A DNA stretch of 36,986 nucleotides, taken from Candidatus Epulonipiscium sp. (GTDB lineage: Bacteria > Bacillota > Clostridia > Lachnospirales > Defluviitaleaceae). Location: NCBI GenBank assembly GCA_012521395.1, contig JAAYML010000099.1, positions 1-36,986 on the forward strand, in the 5' to 3' direction. This document shows positions 18,192-25,636 of the stretch, piece after piece; position 1 is the first letter of the stretch; every line of letters starts with the position of its first letter. The translations under genes were made by a program, and so were the position numbers. The notes beneath the pieces are model-generated. The model was not told the DNA's origin. It did not search any database and saw only the letters and a program-made list of their open reading frames with translations.

Positions 18192-18920
18192 TTGAAACCA
18201 GAATTTAAAAAGTATGAAAGAAGAAAGAATTTTATTTTTAAAATTGTTTTAGCTTTACTGGTGATATCGCTTTTTTATGCGGTTTATATGCTTTTTACAG
18301 CACCTGCAATGGAAGCTTTGGATAAGCCGTATGACAGAATAAAAAGTGACTATGTACTGATGATACTTCAATGTCTGGTCGGGATTATAGTGATGTTTTT
18401 ACCTTCACAGATTGAGAGAAGATATCGTATAGAAATACCCGATCTAATGGAAATAATATATTTTATATTTTTATTTTGTGCCATCTATCTTGGGGAAGTC
18501 AGGAACTTCTATTTTAAAATTCCTTACTGGGATTTGATTTTGCATGGCTTTAGTGCAGCCATGTTAGGTGCTATGGGATTTTTTATTGTTAGTTATCTGA
18601 ATAATATGGAAAGACCTTTTGTTCATCTAAGTCCTTTTTTTGTAGCCTTGTTTGCTTTTTGTTTTGCTTTAGCTTGTGGGACTATTTGGGAAATATATGA
18701 ATTTGCTGCCGACTGTATATTAGGAACTAATATGCAGAAGTTTATTACTGAAGAAGGGACGGTACTGACAGGGCAAAAAGCCCTGGCAGATACGATGGAG
18801 GATCTCATTGTTGATGCGATAGGTTCTTTAGTCGTAGTCACAGTAGGTTATATTTACTTGAAAAAGAAGCAGATACAATCAGTGAGAGTAGAAAAGGCTA
18901 TAAAAACAGAAGCGGATTAA
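18192..18920 (+). CDS. Membrane protein resembling the DUF2238/YjdF family
   Basis: This 242-residue protein starts at TTG 18192 (AAAGGGG 7 bases upstream). It has about five hydrophobic helices, from residue 15 to about 225. Conserved-looking polar residues in the second half include DLILHGFSAAMLGAMGF, the WEIYEFAAD segment and DTMEDLIVDAIGSLV. These His/Trp-Glu/Asp-Asp features recall the DUF2238 (YjdF) membrane family, whose role is not known. It stands alone, converging with the yihY gene behind it. No bidirectional terminator is obvious in the 17-bp gap. Confidence 0.72.
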   Translation: MKPEFKKYERRKNFIFKIVLALLVISLFYAVYMLFTAPAMEALDKPYDRIKSDYVLMILQCLVGIIVMFLPSQIERRYRIEIPDLMEIIYFIFLFCAIYLGEVRNFYFKIPYWDLILHGFSAAMLGAMGFFIVSYLNNMERPFVHLSPFFVALFAFCFALACGTIWEIYEFAADCILGTNMQKFITEEGTVLTGQKALADTMEDLIVDAIGSLVVVTVGYIYLKKKQIQSVRVEKAIKTEAD

Positions 18921-18937
18921 GCAATTATACCTTTAAT

Positions 18938-19831
18938 TTAAGAATGATTTTTCTTTTTTTTGCAAAAGGGGATAGGGAAGCCAAATTTTTTAGCTCTGGG
19001 TTTCACTTTCCCATTTTTTTCAAAAAGGATAACGCCATTAATTTCTCCGCCTAAAAGAAGAACAATGCTGCTCATATATATCCATAGAAGTAAAATAATA
19101 ATACCAGCAATACTTCCATACATAATATTATATTTTCCGAAGTTTTCAATGTACTTAGAAAAAAGGTTGGAAAGCACAAACCAGAAGAAAGTTGAAAAAA
19201 TAGTGCCAGGCAATACATCCCTGTACAAAAGTTTCCGGTTAGGCATATACTTATATAAAAAGAGCAATACAACAAAGATGGTAGTAATCATAATGATTTG
19301 CCTGAACGTATTCCATACGCTGCTGACTGAGTGGTTAAAGCCTAAATGAGTAACCATAAAAATGCCAATATACCTGCCAAAGACAATTAGTGCCAAAGAC
19401 AAGAGGATGGTTATAGATAAAACAATTGTAAAAATTAAAGAAATTCCTCTCAGTCTGAAAAAAGAGCGTGTTTCTTCTTCATCGTATGCTTTATTCAAAC
19501 CTCTTATAACGGAATTAACGCCGTTTGAAGCACTCCATAAAGTTGTAACCATTCCAAAAGATAATAGGGTTCTGTTGCTGGTACTTACAGTTTCTTTAAT
19601 AGTATGATATACTAAATAATAGGTTTCTTTTGGAAGTAAATTGGATAGTAGTGATAGAAATATTTCAGAACTAATAGGTGTATAATTTAGGATCGTCAGG
19701 ACAAATATCAAAAATGGAAAAAAAGATAAAGTAAGATAAAAAGTCAACTGTGCACTTAAAGCAGGGACTTCATCATCTTGAAAGCGACAGTATATTTCGT
19801 GAATAATGGCAATGATATTCCAGTTTTTCAT
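18938..19831 (-). CDS. YihY/BrkB family membrane protein
   Basis: Start at ATG 19831 on the minus strand, with GGAGGTC 4 bases upstream; an upstream in-frame TTG is less likely. The 297-residue protein has six hydrophobic helices and the family phrases DDEVPALSAQLTFYLTLSFF near the start, TLWSASNGVNSVIRGLNKAY in the middle, RDVLPGTIFSTFFWFVLSNL and IAGIIILLLWIYMSSIVLLLGGEINGV near the end. The family was once called RNase BN in error; its actual role, possibly transport, is unsettled. The C-terminus is strongly basic (KKKKN). Confidence 0.92.
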   Translation of the reverse strand: MKNWNIIAIIHEIYCRFQDDEVPALSAQLTFYLTLSFFPFLIFVLTILNYTPISSEIFLSLLSNLLPKETYYLVYHTIKETVSTSNRTLLSFGMVTTLWSASNGVNSVIRGLNKAYDEEETRSFFRLRGISLIFTIVLSITILLSLALIVFGRYIGIFMVTHLGFNHSVSSVWNTFRQIIMITTIFVVLLFLYKYMPNRKLLYRDVLPGTIFSTFFWFVLSNLFSKYIENFGKYNIMYGSIAGIIILLLWIYMSSIVLLLGGEINGVILFEKNGKVKPRAKKFGFPIPFCKKKKNHS

Positions 19832-19958
19832 ATTGACCTCCAATAATTACCCATAAATAAATATCAAAAGGCTGGATAAGCTTTTATATTTATATTATTA
19901 TATATATATTTAAACAGATATTTTAATTATAATCAAAATTTTACTGGGAGGAAAGCAA

Positions 19959-20270
19959 ATGATAAAACATATTGTAATGTGGCGTGTTAAAGACGAAACA
20001 AAATATGGCAGCAAAGAGGAAGCTTTAAGACAAGCTAAAGAAAAACTGGAAGCTTTAAAAAGCAAGATTAGTGAAATTGTTTTTTTAGAAGCAGGAATTA
20101 ATTATAATACCACTGAAGCGGCTTATGACTTAATCCTATATTCAGAATTTAAAACGGATGAAGACCTGCAAACTTATCAGGTTCATCCTGAACATCTTAA
20201 AGTGGTTGAGTTTATGAAAGAAATTGTTGTTCCTAATTCTCGTGTTGTTGTAGATTATGAAAGTAATTAA
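19959..20270 (+). CDS. Dabb (stress-responsive alpha/beta-barrel) domain protein
   Basis: The 103-residue protein matches the Dabb ferredoxin-like fold from end to end: opening MIKHIVMWRVKDE, a central helix (KEKLEALKSKISEI), the segment DLILYSEFKTDEDLQTYQVHPEH and closing RVVVDYE. Such proteins form dimeric barrels; some plant and Streptomyces relatives are stress-linked or act as cyclases, but bacterial stand-alone copies have no assigned substrate. GGGAGG precedes the ATG. It is divergent from yihY and ends at a shared terminator. Confidence 0.88.
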   Translation: MIKHIVMWRVKDETKYGSKEEALRQAKEKLEALKSKISEIVFLEAGINYNTTEAAYDLILYSEFKTDEDLQTYQVHPEHLKVVEFMKEIVVPNSRVVVDYESN

Positions 20271-20297
20271 AAAGCCCTTCCAGAAGGAGGGCTTTTG
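20270..20297. terminator. Bidirectional terminator
   Basis: Arms AAAAGCCCT (20270-20278) and AGGGCTTTT (20288-20296) separate two convergent genes, with A/T tails that serve both directions. Confidence 0.85.
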
Positions 20298-20303
20298 AAA
20301 AGC

Positions 20304-20687
20304 TTATTTTTTTACTGATTTGATACCAAGAATATAAAGTCCGGCAATTTCTACTTTAACGACTTTTTTAGTTGGCAGGTCTTTGAATACTTTGTTATCA
20401 CAGATTAAGGTAGTAATTTGTGGACCTATTTTTGCTTTAACAAGTGGCATTTTTTTATAGCGGAACACTTTTGGAAATTGATCAATGACGGCTTTTGGAA
20501 GGTTAGAATTAATAATTCGTTCTTTTTTCTTATCAATAACAAGGATAGATGTAGTCATTTTGTGTTGGTTTATTAAGCTTTGCTGCTGGTCCATTTTAGT
20601 TTGCATTCTTTTGCCTACAAAATATAAAACAGTAAGAATAAGCACTATAACCGCAAGAATAATTAAAATAATTTGCCAAACTTGCAC
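20304..20687 (-). CDS. Membrane-anchored protein of unknown function
   Basis: Start at GTG 20687 on the minus strand, supported by AGGAGG 7 bases upstream. The 127-residue protein has one N-terminal transmembrane helix (about 4-25, WQIILIILAVIVLILTVLYF), a basic stretch, a short linker (QQQSLINQHK), and a compact domain with VIDKKKERI, KMPLVKAKIGPQITTLICD and VEIAGLYILGI. The domain probably faces the cytosol. I do not recognise the family. The gene is monocistronic, between a bidirectional terminator and the divergent cardiolipin synthase gene. Confidence 0.78.
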   Translation of the reverse strand: MQVWQIILIILAVIVLILTVLYFVGKRMQTKMDQQQSLINQHKMTTSILVIDKKKERIINSNLPKAVIDQFPKVFRYKKMPLVKAKIGPQITTLICDNKVFKDLPTKKVVKVEIAGLYILGIKSVKK

Positions 20688-20843
20688 TGGTTGTCCTCCT
20701 TTGTTTCTAATCTACTTGGGTAGTAATAATTGAGATATAATTCCCCTATAATTGTATCATTGAATTTAAAAATATGAAATAGGAATTTGTTAAAATAATA
20801 TATTCTGTGTTTTTTGCAATGATCAATTGAAAGGAGGATTGTT

Positions 20844-22286
20844 TTGGAAGTGGTTAACTGGCTTTTATTTTTACTTTTAATTGTTAATATTCTGTTTGCT
20901 GTTTTACTGGTCTTTTTTGAAAGAAGAAATCCTTCAACAACCTGGGCCTGGCTGATGATTTTGTTTTTTGTTCCTGTATTAGGTTTTTTCTTATATTTGT
21001 TTTTAGGTCAGGATTTAAGAAAGAAAAAAATATTTGCTGCCAAAGAAGCAGACGACAGACTTGAAAAAATGATTCATCAGCAAGAAAAAATATTAAGCCG
21101 GAAAGATATAGAATTGGCTTATCCCAGTATTAAAAACAGTAAAGATTTAATTTACCTTCATTTGGTTGCCCATAATGCTCTTTTTACTCATGATAATACA
21201 GTAGAAATTTTTAATGATGGTAGTGAAAAATTCGACAAAATGCTTGAGGACATAAAAAAAGCTAAAAAGTTTATTCATATGGAGTATTATATTATCCGAA
21301 ACGATTGGCTAGGTAAACAGATTATAGAACTTTTAACCCTTAAAGCCAAGGAAGGGGTTGAAGTAAGGCTTCTTTATGATGGCATGGGTTGTATCAGGCT
21401 TTCAGACAAATTTTTTCAGCCATTGCTTGAGGCTGGTGGAAAGATTAGTTGCTTTTTCCCACCCTTTTTACCTTATATTAATGTCCGTATCAATTATAGG
21501 AATCATAGAAAAATATGCGTTATTGATGGACAAACAGCCTATGTTGGTGGTATTAATATAGGAAAAGAATATCTTGGATTATCCAAAAAAATGGGTTATT
21601 GGAGAGATACTCATTTAAGAATTAAAGGTGGAGCAGTTGATTATTTGGAGCTTAGATTTTTATTGGATTGGCGATTCTCTACGAAGGAACCGTATTTGAT
21701 AAAAGATAAATATTTTCCTCCTAAAGAAGGTTTAGGTTATACGGGAATACAAATTGTATCCAGCGGTCCGGATTCAAAATGGAGTTCCATTAGAAACGGT
21801 TATTTAAAAATGATCACTTTAGCAAAGAAAAGAATCTATATACATACACCATATTTTATTCCTGACGACAGCTTATTAGAAGCATTAAAACTGGCCGCTT
21901 TATCCGGAGTAGATGTGCGGATTATTATCCCTAATAAGCCAGATCATATGTTTGTTTATTGGGCTTCCTTATCCTATATTGGAGAATTACTGCAGGCCGG
22001 GGTTAAATGTTACACTTATGAAAAAGGCTTTCTCCACAGTAAAATGATTTTAGTTGATGATGTCATCAGTACCGTTGGAACAGCAAATCTCGATATCAGA
22101 AGTTTTAAGATGAATTTTGAAGTAAATGCATTTATATATGACCGGATTATCAACAATCAACTGCAAGAGCAATTTATGAAAGATCTGGCTGATAGTAAGG
22201 AAATTACCAGGGAGATTTATGAGAAAAGAAGTTTTGGTATAAAATTTAAAGAATCCATTTCAAGACTATTATCACCAATTTTATAA
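20844..22286 (+). CDS. cls: Cardiolipin synthase (phospholipase D family)
   Basis: Joins two phosphatidylglycerols into cardiolipin and glycerol at the membrane. The 480-residue length is typical. Two N-terminal transmembrane helices (about 2-22 and 31-55, with NPSTTWAWLMILFFVPVLGF) precede two PLD catalytic motifs, HRKICVIDGQTAYVGG and HSKMILVDDVISTVGTANLD. The start is TTG 20844 with AAAGGAGG 6 bases upstream. It ends at a strong terminator shared with the convergent plsC, another phospholipid gene. Confidence 0.95.
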   Translation: MEVVNWLLFLLLIVNILFAVLLVFFERRNPSTTWAWLMILFFVPVLGFFLYLFLGQDLRKKKIFAAKEADDRLEKMIHQQEKILSRKDIELAYPSIKNSKDLIYLHLVAHNALFTHDNTVEIFNDGSEKFDKMLEDIKKAKKFIHMEYYIIRNDWLGKQIIELLTLKAKEGVEVRLLYDGMGCIRLSDKFFQPLLEAGGKISCFFPPFLPYINVRINYRNHRKICVIDGQTAYVGGINIGKEYLGLSKKMGYWRDTHLRIKGGAVDYLELRFLLDWRFSTKEPYLIKDKYFPPKEGLGYTGIQIVSSGPDSKWSSIRNGYLKMITLAKKRIYIHTPYFIPDDSLLEALKLAALSGVDVRIIIPNKPDHMFVYWASLSYIGELLQAGVKCYTYEKGFLHSKMILVDDVISTVGTANLDIRSFKMNFEVNAFIYDRIINNQLQEQFMKDLADSKEITREIYEKRSFGIKFKESISRLLSPIL

Positions 22287-22302
22287 AATTAACAGTATAT
22301 AA

Positions 22303-22330
22303 AAAGCGGAGGCAAAAAAGCCTCCGCTTT
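22303..22330. terminator. Bidirectional terminator
   Basis: Perfect 11-bp arms AAAGCGGAGGC (22303-22313) and GCCTCCGCTTT (22320-22330) with an A6 loop, between convergent cls and plsC. The right arm overlaps the plsC stop codon. Confidence 0.88.
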
Positions 22331-23048
22331 AAATATCTGCTTTTAATATTTCAATTTGCTTTTTAACATATTCTGAGAGATTCTTCTGACTGTTGGTATC
22401 TAATTTTTCTATAATAATTGGTTTGCCAATACGAACGTCAATATGGGTTGCTTTTATCCATGGAAACTGATTTTCCAATATTTTATCAGCATTTTTTATA
22501 TAAATAGGAATAATGGGTACATTGCTTTTGCTGGCAAGCTTTAAGCTGCCCTTTTTAAATTCTCCTAATTCTTCCCCTTTAATTCTTGTTCCTTCCGGGA
22601 ATATTAATAGGGATTGTCCGTTTTTAAGCTGTTCGATACCCTGATTAATTGCTTTTAAAGACTGGCGGATATCATCTCTGTCCATAAAAATACAATTGAT
22701 TTTTTTCATCCAAAATGAGATGATAGGTACTTTTTTCAGTTGTATTTTACCAACAAAAGCCATAGGAATATCAATAGAGCTCACTAAGATTGGGATATCA
22801 AAGAGACTTTTATGATTACAAATAAACAAAAGTGTTTGATTTTTTGGAATATTTTCTTTCCCTTTTACATTTAATCGGGTACCTGCACAAAAAAGCAGAC
22901 CTTTTGTAAGTCTTTGAAGACTTTTATAAGCATATTGGATTTGTTTTTCTTGTGTAGAAAATTTTTTTAAAAATGCATATTTTATTGAAAATAAAAGAGA
23001 TATTATCCCGCTTATCAGTATAAATAGAATACAAATTAAAGTTCGCAT
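22329..23048 (-). CDS. plsC: 1-acyl-sn-glycerol-3-phosphate acyltransferase PlsC
   Basis: Acylates lysophosphatidic acid to phosphatidic acid at the membrane. Start at ATG 23048 on the minus strand, with AGGAGG upstream; an ATG 12 codons earlier lacks a site. The 239-residue protein has an N-terminal helix (LICILFILISGIISLLFSI), the catalytic NHKSLFD motif (the H-x4-D motif), the glycerol-binding stretch CIFMDRDD, and FPEGTR followed by a Lys/Gly-rich helix. Family members acylate various lysophospholipids, so substrate precision is moderate. Confidence 0.92.
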   Translation of the reverse strand: MRTLICILFILISGIISLLFSIKYAFLKKFSTQEKQIQYAYKSLQRLTKGLLFCAGTRLNVKGKENIPKNQTLLFICNHKSLFDIPILVSSIDIPMAFVGKIQLKKVPIISFWMKKINCIFMDRDDIRQSLKAINQGIEQLKNGQSLLIFPEGTRIKGEELGEFKKGSLKLASKSNVPIIPIYIKNADKILENQFPWIKATHIDVRIGKPIIIEKLDTNSQKNLSEYVKKQIEILKADI

Positions 23049-23186
23049 AATTTCCTCCTGTTTTAAAAATGCAGTGATATACATTTATTATATCATAACT
23101 ATTTTGCATCTTTGCCAAAAAAATTACAACATTTTTCTTTAAAATAGAGAAACAATAATATTGAAATTATAAAAGGAGGTATTTTA

Positions 23187-23615
23187 ATGAAAAACAGAGG
23201 ATTTCTATTCATCATTGGTCTTTTATCCGTACTTGTACTTGTTTCAGCCTGCACCAATAACAGAACAGCAAGAAATATCCGTGATGACGATGGAATACTG
23301 GATAATGGAAACGATATGATAGATAATGATTGGGGTTATGATTATAATGACGATTATGGTTATGACGCTAATGATGATTTGGATTTAACACCTGATGGGA
23401 TAAATGCCAGAGAAGAAAATATAAGAAGAGGTATTACAACTCAGGTACCAACAAGAACTTTACCCAATCCTTTAAATGGAACAGATATGAATAATAGAAT
23501 TACAAATACAAGGAATAATACAAATAATACAAATGTAAATAATAGAAATAATGTGAATACAAGAACGACAACCAATACGACAAGAGGAAATACGATGAAT
23601 CAAAATAACAGATAA
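23187..23615 (+). CDS. Asn-rich lipoprotein of unknown function
   Basis: The 142-residue protein starts at ATG 23187 after AAAAGGAGG. A lipoprotein signal peptide ends in the lipobox LVSAC at Cys22. The mature part is low complexity: Asp/Tyr/Asn-rich at about 30-65 (NDWGYDYNDDYGYDANDD) and Asn/Thr/Arg-rich at about 90-142. No fold is expected in these parts, and no family is recognised. It would sit on the outer face of the membrane, probably reaching into the wall. Confidence 0.82.
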   Translation: MKNRGFLFIIGLLSVLVLVSACTNNRTARNIRDDDGILDNGNDMIDNDWGYDYNDDYGYDANDDLDLTPDGINAREENIRRGITTQVPTRTLPNPLNGTDMNNRITNTRNNTNNTNVNNRNNVNTRTTTNTTRGNTMNQNNR

Positions 23616-23657
23616 AGATAAAATAAAAGTGTGCTTGCACACTTTTATTTTATCTTT
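23614..23657. terminator. Long bidirectional terminator
   Basis: A 44-bp perfect palindrome with a TT loop (21-bp arms, core AAGTGTGC/GCACACTT, AT-rich flanks) begins at the last two bases of the lipoprotein stop codon and lies between that gene and the convergent pncB. Confidence 0.88.
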
Positions 23658-23665
23658 TATTAAAA

Positions 23666-25129
23666 TTAATCGGCATTGCTTTGCCTAATCTCATCAATCA
23701 TTTTTTTCTTTAAGTCATATAATTTTTGCGACAAGTCTACTGGCAGAATGTGAGGATTGGTCAATCTCCTACATTCATCCCAGAGGGTAGACAGTTCTTG
23801 TTGACAGTAGCTTCGTATTTCCATAACCGAAGGAGACTGATAAACACATTTTCCATTAATAAAAACTGGAACCAGTAATTCTCTTAAGCTAAATTCACCA
23901 GGTTTTAGTTTCATTTGTTTCCATGTGTTCACGGGATCAAATAATCTTAAAGGTTCCTTTTCGCTGAAACTTTCATCCTCTAAAGCAATTAAGTCTGCTT
24001 TAATTTTACCTGTGGTTTTATCATATACCCGGATGATTTTTTTAACTCCAGGATTGGTTACTTTATCGGGATTTTCAGATAACTTAATTTTTGGAATAAA
24101 GTTACCGTCTTTATCTGCTTCAGCAGATAATTTATAAACGCCTCCAAAAGCAGGACAGTCTTTAGAAGTAATTAAGCGTGTGCCAACACCCCAGACATTA
24201 ATTTTAGCACCTTGTCGTTTTAAATCAGCGATAAGATACTCATCCAGATCGCTGGAAGCACTGATAACTGCTTCGGGAAAACCTGCCTGATCTAACATTT
24301 CTCTGGCTTTTTTAGACAAATAAGCCAAATCTCCGCTATCTAAGCGGATGCCCATGAGCTTTGGTTTGATATTTTTTTCTTTTAATTCTTTAAAAACTTT
24401 AATGGCATTAGGAACGCCAGATTTAAGAGTATCGTAAGTATCTACGAGCAAGATACAGGTGTTAGGGAATACCTTTGCATATTCCCTGAAAGCCGTCAGT
24501 TCATCAGGGAAACTCATAACCCAGCTGTGGGCATGGGTGCCGCTAATTGGGACATTAAACAGCTGACCTGCTAAAACGTTGGAAGTAGAAGCACAGCCTC
24601 CAATTATAGCAGCTCGTGCACCATAAATTCCTGCATCAGGCCCCTGAGCACGTCTTAAGCCAAATTCCAGTACGGTATCCCCTTCAGCTGCCCAGCATAC
24701 TCTTGCTGCTTTTGTTGCAATAAGGCTTTGATGATTAACGATGTTTAAAAGAGCTGTTTCAATAAATTGGGCTTCAAAAATGGGTGCTTTTATCCTAAGT
24801 AAAGGCTCTTTTGGAAATACAACCGTTCCTTCAGGAACAGCGTAAATGTCTCCTGTAAATCTAAAATTTTTTAAGTCTTGTAAAAAGTCTTCATTAAATA
24901 AATTGGTCGTTCTCAGATAGTCAATATCTTCATTGGAAAAAGACAGGTTTTCAATATATTCAATGACCTGTTGAAGTCCTGCAGCAATGGCAAAGCCGGA
25001 ATTAGATGGATTTGTCCGGTAAAACAAATCAAAAACAACGACATTATTTTTTACATTTGCCTCCCTGTATCCCTGCATCATTGTCAGTTGGTACAAGTCT
25101 GTAAGGAGAGTTAAATTAAGTCCGCTCAT
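23666..25129 (-). CDS. pncB: Nicotinate phosphoribosyltransferase
   Basis: Converts nicotinate and PRPP (with ATP) to nicotinate mononucleotide for NAD salvage. The 487-residue protein has the type III phosphoribosyltransferase features: LLTDLYQLTMMQGYREA at the start, the regulatory-histidine region SGTHAHSWVMSFPDEL, the phosphate-binding LVDTYDTLKSGVPNAIKV and KLMGIRLDSGDLAYLS. The C-terminus has the SLRELLVPVFINGK phrase of Gram-positive enzymes. Minus strand, ATG at 25129, AAAGGAAG upstream. It has a good own promoter and ends at the palindromic terminator. Confidence 0.95.
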   Translation of the reverse strand: MSGLNLTLLTDLYQLTMMQGYREANVKNNVVVFDLFYRTNPSNSGFAIAAGLQQVIEYIENLSFSNEDIDYLRTTNLFNEDFLQDLKNFRFTGDIYAVPEGTVVFPKEPLLRIKAPIFEAQFIETALLNIVNHQSLIATKAARVCWAAEGDTVLEFGLRRAQGPDAGIYGARAAIIGGCASTSNVLAGQLFNVPISGTHAHSWVMSFPDELTAFREYAKVFPNTCILLVDTYDTLKSGVPNAIKVFKELKEKNIKPKLMGIRLDSGDLAYLSKKAREMLDQAGFPEAVISASSDLDEYLIADLKRQGAKINVWGVGTRLITSKDCPAFGGVYKLSAEADKDGNFIPKIKLSENPDKVTNPGVKKIIRVYDKTTGKIKADLIALEDESFSEKEPLRLFDPVNTWKQMKLKPGEFSLRELLVPVFINGKCVYQSPSVMEIRSYCQQELSTLWDECRRLTNPHILPVDLSQKLYDLKKKMIDEIRQSNAD

Positions 25130-25167
25130 TTTAGACTTCCTTTCATTTACATAGTTATTTTAGAATA

Positions 25168-25196
25168 AGTATACACCTATATCGGTTTTTTATCAA
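25168..25196 (-). promoter_or_regulatory. Promoter of pncB
   Basis: On the minus strand TTGATA (25196-25191), a 17-bp spacer and TATACT (25173-25168), about 40 bp before the ATG. I see no NAD-responsive operator I could name. Confidence 0.6.
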
Positions 25197-25291
25197 AGAA
25201 ATTTAGCATATATTAGTGAATTCATTATTCCAAAAAAATAAAAAAATAGAGTATTTTCTATAGATAAATTTATATAAATTAGATAAAAGCC

Positions 25292-25320
25292 TTTACAAAT
25301 CAGGAAAATCTTTTTATAAT
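25292..25320 (+). promoter_or_regulatory. Promoter of the ileS T-box leader
   Basis: TTTACA (25292-25297), a 17-bp spacer and TATAAT (25315-25320). Transcription is expected from about 25327. Confidence 0.7.
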
Positions 25321-25326
25321 ATTATA

Positions 25327-25602
25327 TTGAGTTGTGGTAGAGTTAAAGGAATAAACACAAGGAAAAGGACGAGTACGTATTTCTCTAGTCTGCAGCGAAA
25401 TGGGGATGGTGGGAGCCCATGATGAAGGGAATACGGAAAATCACCTTGGAGTGGCAGACCGAAATAATAGTAGGCTCTGACGGATTTCCTCCGTTAAAAG
25501 GAAGGCATATCATTAGGTATGCATGTTTTTGATTATATCAGGTGGTATAACGAAAGGAACCCTTTCGTCCTGTTAAAGGATGGAAGGTTTTTTGTTTATA
25601 GA
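25327..25602 (+). promoter_or_regulatory. T-box leader (tRNA-Ile sensing) of ileS
   Basis: The leader between the promoter and ileS has a long folded stem I region. A likely specifier codon AUC (25440-25442, followed by A) reads as Ile. The T-box sequence CAGGTGGTATAACG lies near 25539-25552; its UGGU (25543-25546) would pair with the ACCA end of an isoleucine tRNA. A terminator follows at 25558-25593: 11-bp stem, then TTTTTT. Uncharged tRNA-Ile should favour the antiterminator and ileS expression. The specifier assignment is by eye; a covariance model would fix the stem boundaries. Confidence 0.88.
25558..25593 (+). terminator. T-box attenuator terminator
   Basis: CCTTTCGTCCT (25561-25571) pairs with AGGATGGAAGG (25577-25587) through an 11-bp stem with two G-U pairs, followed by TTTTTT. 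An ATG at 25580 is inside this stem and is not a start codon. Confidence 0.8.
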
Positions 25603-25636
25603 AGGGAATAAAAGAGAAGAGAATGGAGGTTATACT

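Noticed and set aside
25580-25636. ATG 25580 as the ileS start.
   Set aside because: It lies in the stem of the T-box terminator, while GTG 25637 has a well-spaced GGAGG and gives the N-terminus expected of the family.
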